This document shows positions 5,309 through 8,915 of a stretch of 8,915 nucleotides of DNA, one piece after another; the stretch's first letter is position 1; each line of letters starts with the position of its first letter. The stretch is from Actinomycetales bacterium. Lineage in GTDB: Bacteria; Actinomycetota; Actinomycetes; Actinomycetales; JAHECE01. The DNA is taken from the NCBI GenBank assembly GCA_024641895.1, contig JAHECE010000104.1:1-8915 (forward strand), in the 5' to 3' direction. Under the pieces are notes generated by a model, which was not told the origin of the DNA, searched no databases, and worked only from the letters and a program-made list of their open reading frames with translations. A program made the position numbers and the translations under genes.

Positions 5309-7042
5309 TCACCCGGCCTGGCTGGTGACTCCGTCGGTCAGGACCAGCTCGGGGAGCGCGGCCCGCAGGGTGAGCATGCCTCCCGACAGGTTCGCCGAGT
5401 CGAAGCCCGCCGCCGCGAGCACGCGGTGGGCGAGGTACGAGCGGAAGCCGCTCGCGCAGTGCACCCGCACGGGCCGGCCGTCTGCGGCGGAGCGGATCTC
5501 CTCGATCCGCTCGCGGACCTTGGTGTGCGGCACGTTGAGCGCTCCGGGCAGGTGCCCCCTGGAGTACTCGCCTGGCGAGCGGACGTCGAGGATGAGCGCG
5601 CTCTCCATGGCCTCGTCGAGCTGCCACGGGTACCAGAGACGAACCGTTCCATCGAGGACGTTCTGGGCGACGAAGGCGGCCATGTTCACGGCGTCCTTCG
5701 CCGAGCCGTAGGGCGGTGCGTAGGCGAGCTCCAGCTCGGCGAGGTCGTCGACGTCGAACCCTGCACGGATCGCCGTGGCCAGCACGTCGATCCTCTTGTC
5801 GACGCCGTCGGTGCCGACCGCCTGCGCCCCGAGGACGCGGCCGTCGGTGCCGATGTTGAGGACGAGGTGCATCTGGCGGGCGCCGGGGAAGTAACCGGCG
5901 TGGTGGTTCGGGTGCACGTGGATGACATGGTGCTCGATCCCGGCGCGGGTCAGCGCGCTCCGGTTCGCGCCGGTCATGCCGGCGGTCAGCCCGAACACTC
6001 TGACGATGGCCGTGCCCAGCACGGCGGGCGGGCTCGCGGCGGCGGCGCCCTCGGCCCCGCGGCGGTGGCCGAAGATGGCGTCCGCGGCTCGACGCCCTTG
6101 CCTGTTGGCGGGGCCCGCGAGCGGGATCGGGCCTAGCTGGCCCGTCACGCCGTGCACGACCTCGACGGCGTCGCCGACCGCCCAGATGGCGGGGTCCGAG
6201 GTGCGCAGGTCCGCGTCCACGCGGATGGCGCCGTTCGTGCCGAGCTCCAAGCCGGCGTCTGCGGCCAGCGAGGAGGCGGGCCGGACGCCGACGGAGAGGA
6301 GCACGACGTCGGCCGGCAGCCGGGTGCCGTCGCTCAGCACGACCTCGACGTAGGTCGTGGTACCGGCGGGGGAGTCCTCCATCTCGGGGAGGGGCTGCTC
6401 GATGGCGGTGGCGCCGACACCCGTGTGCACGGCCACGCCGTTCGCCTCGAGCTCGGCGTGCAGCAGCGATGCGAGCTCGTCCTCCAGCGGCGGGAGCACG
6501 TGCGGCGCGAGGTCGACCAGGGCGACCTCCAGGCCCCGGAGCCTCAGCGCCTCGGCGGCCTCGAGCCCGATGTAGCCGCCGCCGAGGACGACGGCGCGCT
6601 TGGCTCCGCCCTCGACCAGCGCTCGGACGGAATCCGCGTCGGGCACCGTGCGCAGGGTCTGCACGAGCGGGGAGTCGAGGCCGGGGATCGGCGGGCGGAT
6701 CGCCCGGGCGCCGGGCGCCAGCACGAGGGCGTCGTAGTCGAGGTCGTACTCGCCGTGGCCGTTGCGCATGCGCACCGAGCGGTTCTCCCGGTCGATGGCG
6801 ATCGCCTCGGTGGCGGTCCGGACGTCGATCGCGAGCGCGGCCCGCAGGCTCTGCGGCGTCTGGACCAGGAGGTCGGCGCGGTTGGGGATCTCGTCTCCCA
6901 CGTGGTACGGCAGGCCGCAGTTGGCGAAGGAGACGTAGTCGTCCTTCTCGACGACGACGATCTCGGCGTCCTCGGACAGGCGGCGGGCTCGGGCAGCGGC
7001 GCTCATGCCGCCGGCGACTCCGCCGACGATGACGATCTTCAC
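5309..7042 (-). CDS. cdr: CoA-disulfide reductase / NADH-dependent persulfide reductase with C-terminal rhodanese domain (CoADR-RHD)
   Basis: This cytosolic flavoenzyme has 577 aa. The GTG at 7042 follows GGAGG (plus-strand 7048-7052) with 5-nt spacing. FAD-binding GGVAGG is at 7-12. The redox Cys is C42 in SFANCGLPYH, the single-Cys signature of CoA-disulfide reductases. NAD(P)H-binding GGGYIG is at 154-159, and the second FAD motif AVGDA at 288-292. The dimerisation region has HHAGYFPGA (380-388) and YAPPYGSAKDAVNM (441-454), both typical of the family. The rhodanese domain (about 470-570) has DVRSPGEYSRGHLPGA (486-501) and the catalytic loop CASGFRS with C529. Fusions of this type reduce CoA disulfide, CoA persulfide or polysulfide with NAD(P)H. 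The 99-bp leader holds a palindromic operator matching the one before the CsoR/CstR-type gene, so sulfur-stress induction is the likely regulation. Persulfide rather than CoA disulfide as main substrate is inferred. Confidence 0.93.
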   Translation of the reverse strand: MKIVIVGGVAGGMSAAARARRLSEDAEIVVVEKDDYVSFANCGLPYHVGDEIPNRADLLVQTPQSLRAALAIDVRTATEAIAIDRENRSVRMRNGHGEYDLDYDALVLAPGARAIRPPIPGLDSPLVQTLRTVPDADSVRALVEGGAKRAVVLGGGYIGLEAAEALRLRGLEVALVDLAPHVLPPLEDELASLLHAELEANGVAVHTGVGATAIEQPLPEMEDSPAGTTTYVEVVLSDGTRLPADVVLLSVGVRPASSLAADAGLELGTNGAIRVDADLRTSDPAIWAVGDAVEVVHGVTGQLGPIPLAGPANRQGRRAADAIFGHRRGAEGAAAASPPAVLGTAIVRVFGLTAGMTGANRSALTRAGIEHHVIHVHPNHHAGYFPGARQMHLVLNIGTDGRVLGAQAVGTDGVDKRIDVLATAIRAGFDVDDLAELELAYAPPYGSAKDAVNMAAFVAQNVLDGTVRLWYPWQLDEAMESALILDVRSPGEYSRGHLPGALNVPHTKVRERIEEIRSAADGRPVRVHCASGFRSYLAHRVLAAAGFDSANLSGGMLTLRAALPELVLTDGVTSQAG

Positions 7043-7084
7043 AGGGTCCTCCGAAGGTGGTGGGCATGTCGTGCACTGCGTACC

Positions 7085-7104
7085 ACTATACCCCCGGGGG
7101 TATA
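7085..7104 (-). promoter_or_regulatory. CsoR/CstR-type operator overlapping the reductase promoter
   Basis: TATACCCCCGGGGGTATA at 7087-7104 is a perfect 18-nt palindrome, the ATACCC..GGGTAT class bound by CsoR/CstR repressors. On the minus strand its edge forms TATAGT (plus 7085-7090), a good -10 hexamer placed 42 nt before the GTG at 7042. No good -35 was seen; the palindrome fills the expected -35/-10 spacer, so bound repressor would block RNA polymerase. Confidence 0.8.
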
Positions 7105-7141
7105 TCCGGAGCGGGTCCTTCGTCCCTCGGTGAGCCGCCGG

Positions 7142-7753
7142 TCAGCCGGAGGGTGGACGACGGGCCACGACGACGGCGTCCAGGGCCGGCCGCTCCACGC
7201 CGGGAACCGGTCGGCGAGCCGTCTCGGCCCGCTCGACGACCAGTCCGGTGCCGAACAGGTGCGCGACGATGTCGTGCGGGCCGTACAGCACGCGAAAGTC
7301 CTGCGGTCCGCCGACGCCGCCGGTCAGGTTCGCTGCGTCGTGCCCGACCACCACGAGCGTGCCACCGGGGCGCACGGCGGCGGTGGCCGAGCGCAGCGCC
7401 GACCCGAGCTGCCTGGCTGGTAGCTGGAGGTAGGCGACGACGACGAGGTCGTAGGCGTCGGCGCTCGGGGCGGTCTCGACGACGTCGCTCTCGATCCAGG
7501 TGATGCGATCCGCCACGCCACGCGCCCGCGCGGCCTCGCGCCCCTTGTCCAGGCCTTGCCGCGAGAAGTCGACGGCGTCCACCAGCCAGCCGCGGGAGGC
7601 GAGCCAGATGGCATGACGGCCCTCGCCCGCCGCGACGTCGAGGGCGCGGCCGGGTGGGAGGCTCTGCGTCGCCTCGCGGACCCAGACATTCGGATCGGTC
7701 GGCCAGAGTGCACTCGAGGCCGCGTACCGGGCGTCCCAGTGGGTCGCGTCCAT
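7142..7753 (-). CDS. Class I SAM-dependent methyltransferase
   Basis: This soluble protein has 203 aa. The ATG at 7753 lies 14 nt after the stop of the CsoR/CstR-type gene, with AGGA just upstream. A longer frame running up to 7843 overlaps that gene and is rejected. The N-terminus WDARYAASSALWPTDPN and SAM motif I LDVAAGEGR (38-46), followed by WLASRGWLVDAVDFS, place it in the small Methyltransf_25/TehB-like group common in actinobacteria. Further motifs are ITWIESDVVE (motif II region), YDLVVVAYLQLP (substrate-side motif) and RPGGTLVVVGHD (motif III). The substrate cannot be read from the sequence. Co-transcription with a reactive-sulfur or metal repressor suggests a small thiol, sulfide or metalloid acceptor, but that is inference. 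The C-terminus PALDAVVVARRP is the usual final strand, so the protein is full length. Confidence 0.88.
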   Translation of the reverse strand: MDATHWDARYAASSALWPTDPNVWVREATQSLPPGRALDVAAGEGRHAIWLASRGWLVDAVDFSRQGLDKGREAARARGVADRITWIESDVVETAPSADAYDLVVVAYLQLPARQLGSALRSATAAVRPGGTLVVVGHDAANLTGGVGGPQDFRVLYGPHDIVAHLFGTGLVVERAETARRPVPGVERPALDAVVVARRPPSG

Positions 7754-7767
7754 GCGTCCTGCGCCGT

Positions 7768-8031
7768 TCAGGCCAGGGAGAGGAAGAGCTTTTCGAGCCT
7801 GGCCTTGTCGATCCCGGCGGACTCCTCGCCCTGAACCGCGCACTGCTCGAGGCCGGAGGCGATGATCGCGAAGCCGGCGCGATCGATCGCCTTGGAGGCA
7901 GCGGCAAGCTGCGTGACGACATCCGCGCAGTCGGTGCCCGCCTCGAGCATGCGCAGAACCCCGCCGAGCTGCCCTTGCGCGCGTCGCAGGCGGTTGACGA
8001 CGGCGGTCATCTTCTCCGGTTCGAGCTGCAT
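7768..8031 (-). CDS. CsoR/CstR/FrmR-family (DUF156) transcriptional repressor, CstR-like
   Basis: This all-helical DNA-binding repressor has 87 aa. The ATG at 8031 has GAGGAG (plus 8037-8042) at 5-nt spacing. Family features in order are RLRRAQGQLGGVLRMLEAG, then C35 in DCADVVTQLAAASKAI, then C64 in ASGLEQC. Copper-sensing CsoR uses a Cys-His-Cys site with the His four residues before the second Cys. Here that position is G60, so the two Cys remain but the His is missing. This pattern fits the CstR branch, in which the two Cys react with persulfides to form di- or polysulfide bridges. The rhodanese-reductase gene under a matching operator supports reactive-sulfur sensing. Autoregulation is likely through the operator 41 nt upstream. 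The family is near certain; the persulfide inducer is inferred. Confidence 0.92.
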   Translation of the reverse strand: MQLEPEKMTAVVNRLRRAQGQLGGVLRMLEAGTDCADVVTQLAAASKAIDRAGFAIIASGLEQCAVQGEESAGIDKARLEKLFLSLA

Positions 8032-8071
8032 GGCTGCTCCTCAGGGTGCGTAAGCCGGTGACTCACCCACC

Positions 8072-8092
8072 ACCATACCCCAGGGGGTATGG
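8072..8092 (-). promoter_or_regulatory. CsoR/CstR-type operator overlapping the repressor's own promoter
   Basis: CCATACCCC (8073-8081) and GGGGTATGG (8084-8092) form 9-nt inverted arms around AG, 41 nt before the repressor ATG. On the minus strand the edge gives TATGGT (plus 8072-8077) as a candidate -10. The minus-strand string GGGGTATxGTGGT is shared with the site before the reductase (plus 7082-7094 and 8069-8081, one mismatch), so both promoters have the same repressor/-10 geometry. Confidence 0.8.
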
Positions 8093-8122
8093 GAGTGGTG
8101 TGCTCGGGGCCGGGCGCTGTGC

Positions 8123-8473
8123 TCAGAAGACGACGACGAGGATCGCCAGGTCCGCGACGATCAGCACGGAGAGCCAGGGATGGAAGTACAGCGCGGCGAG
8201 GAGCATCGACATGACGGCCGCGCCGGCGGTGATGTCGTTCGCCCAGCTCGAGCCCCGGATCGTCGCGAAGCCGCCGAGGACGAAGAAGGCGGCCACGAGG
8301 ATCGCGGCGACGGCTGCGGCCCGCCGGGACCCGCGCTCGTCCACCTGGGCGTTGATGAGCAGCTGGGACCGCTTGGCGTCGAACGCGTGCCGCCGGGGGT
8401 CGTAGGGCGGCAGCCAGATGGCCAGGTGGACGAAGGCGTGACCGAGGAGCAGCAGACCGGCGAGGTACCGCAT
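8123..8473 (-). CDS. Small four-helix membrane protein of unknown function
   Basis: This 116-aa integral membrane protein starts at the ATG at 8473. The start is set by AGGAGGGG (plus 8481-8488) at 7-nt spacing; a TTG two codons upstream (8479) is too close to the Shine-Dalgarno. Four hydrophobic helices are visible: about 2-21 (YLAGLLLLGHAFVHLAIWL), 52-72, 78-96 and 98-116. A charged loop (about 25-51, PPYDPRRHAF..DERGSRR) separates helices 1 and 2. Helix 1 carries two His (H12, H16) and helix 4 starts after HPW (H98), but no known metal or haem motif is recognised. It lies just upstream of the repressor gene on the same strand, separated by the operator. It is therefore probably a separate unit and not under the CstR-like promoter. 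I do not recognise the family. Confidence 0.75.
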   Translation of the reverse strand: MRYLAGLLLLGHAFVHLAIWLPPYDPRRHAFDAKRSQLLINAQVDERGSRRAAAVAAILVAAFFVLGGFATIRGSSWANDITAGAAVMSMLLAALYFHPWLSVLIVADLAILVVVF

Positions 8474-8480
8474 CGGCAAA

Positions 8481-8488
8481 CCCCTCCT
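8481..8488 (-). promoter_or_regulatory. Ribosome binding site of the small membrane protein gene
   Basis: AGGAGGGG on the minus strand has ideal 7-nt spacing to ATG 8473 and makes that start preferable to the TTG at 8479. In the 94-nt gap up to the next stop (8568) there is no clear promoter. ACAATG near 8519-8524 (read on the minus strand) is only a weak -10 candidate. Confidence 0.55.
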
Positions 8489-8567
8489 GGCGTCGCGCGG
8501 GCGTGCTGGGACGGGTGCATTGTGACGCCGCTCGAGGCGGATGACGCGCGCGACGCCCCGGGAGCCC

Positions 8568-8915
8568 TCAAGCGGGCGTCAGGTAGGCGTCCCAGAAGGG
8601 GTCGTCGGAGACGTACTCCTGCAGGCGCTCGACTGCCTCGGGCCCGCTCAGCACGGTGTGGTAGCCCGGGCGGATCGCCGTCGCCTCGCCGATCGCCCGC
8701 ACGAACGTGGCTCGGTCGAGCGGGCGCTCCGACAGGTGGGCGGTGAAGCCCGTCTCTTCGTAGAACCGAAGCACGGTGGGTAGCTGGGGGTTCTCCTGGA
8801 GCCACATGGTGCCCAGCGTGGCGACCCCGACCTGCAGGCCGTGCTGACGTGGTCGTTCGGCCACCTTGTCGTAGGCGTGCGAGATGAGGTGCTCGCTCCC
8901 TGATGCCGGACGGGA
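8568..8915 (-). CDS. Iron-containing alcohol dehydrogenase family protein, glycerol-1-phosphate dehydrogenase-like, C-terminal part
   Basis: The frame stays open to the window end upstream, so only about the last 115 aa are present. The GTG at 8864 is internal. The part in view opens with SGSEHLISHAYDKV and then RQHGLQVGVATLGTMWLQ. These are the paired His-containing helices that hold the catalytic metal in the Fe-ADH/GldA/EgsA-AraM superfamily (SGxEHxxSH followed by HGxxVGxA). The C-terminus (VLRFYEETGF, DRATFVRAIGEATAIRPGYHTVL) matches the helical domain of glycerol and glycerol-1-phosphate dehydrogenases. The enzymes reduce ketones such as dihydroxyacetone (phosphate) with NAD(P)H, but the cofactor-binding half lies outside the window, so substrate is undetermined. 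No functional link to the downstream genes is evident. Confidence 0.75.
   Translation of the reverse strand, partial: SRPASGSEHLISHAYDKVAERPRQHGLQVGVATLGTMWLQENPQLPTVLRFYEETGFTAHLSERPLDRATFVRAIGEATAIRPGYHTVLSGPEAVERLQEYVSDDPFWDAYLTPA

Noticed and set aside
6152..7423. Plus-strand frame of 423 aa opposite the reductase
   Set aside because: It is an antisense shadow. It crosses the palindromic operator and promoter at 7085-7104 and has no recognisable domain.
7754..7843. 30-residue N-terminal extension of the methyltransferase overlapping the repressor gene
   Set aside because: The ATG at 7753 gives the normal family N-terminus (WDARY...). The extension is Arg/Gly-rich and lies inside the repressor coding region.
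1..8915. CRISPR arrays, tRNA/rRNA genes, insertion sequences, phage attachment sites
   Set aside because: No periodic repeat-spacer pattern, tRNA-like cloverleaf, transposase motif or flanking terminal repeats were seen on either strand.

Overview
The window is very GC-rich, with frequent GTG starts, G/C-ending codons and GGAGG-type ribosome binding sites. The gene content (an srsB/srsC-like pair, a CsoR/CstR repressor with an ATACCCC..GGGGTAT operator) points to an Actinomycetota chromosome. A Micrococcales-like source is possible, but the sequence alone cannot fix the genus.

Layout: (1) 2-1482, plus strand: the end of an isoprenylcysteine-carboxyl-methyltransferase-family membrane enzyme, overlapping by 4 nt a FAD-dependent oxidoreductase. 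This pair matches the tailoring genes that follow a type III polyketide synthase in actinobacterial alkylresorcinol/alkylquinone clusters (srsB-srsC). The synthase, if present, lies upstream of the window. (2) 1483-5147, plus strand: a 160-bp leader with a 20-nt-period direct repeat and an inverted repeat, then a GH77 (MalQ/amylomaltase) homologue of 502 aa whose active site is heavily altered (nucleophile Asp to Asn, second Asp to Glu, 250s loop rewritten). It is followed by two paralogous proteins of about 312 aa, each apparently built of two arrestin-like beta-sandwich domains. This is the most unusual part of the window: a probably inactive glucanotransferase next to a duplicated pair of arrestin-like proteins. 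(3) 5148-5308: a convergent gap with little in it. (4) 5309-8092, minus strand: a sulfur-stress module. It holds a CsoR/CstR-family repressor lacking the copper-ligand His, a class I SAM methyltransferase 14 nt downstream, and a CoA-disulfide/persulfide reductase with a C-terminal rhodanese domain. Two near-identical palindromic operators lie 41-44 nt upstream of the repressor and the reductase, each overlapping a likely -10 box. (5) 8123-8915, minus strand: a four-helix small membrane protein of unknown role and the C-terminal part of an iron-containing alcohol dehydrogenase / glycerol-1-phosphate dehydrogenase-family enzyme that runs off the window.

Working together: the repressor probably senses persulfide (reactive sulfur) and controls both itself plus the methyltransferase and, separately, the reductase-rhodanese. 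The GH77 homologue and the first arrestin-like gene are 2 nt apart and probably co-transcribed. The second arrestin-like gene follows after a strong hairpin and has its own good ribosome binding site. All family assignments come from recognising motifs by eye; no database search was possible.
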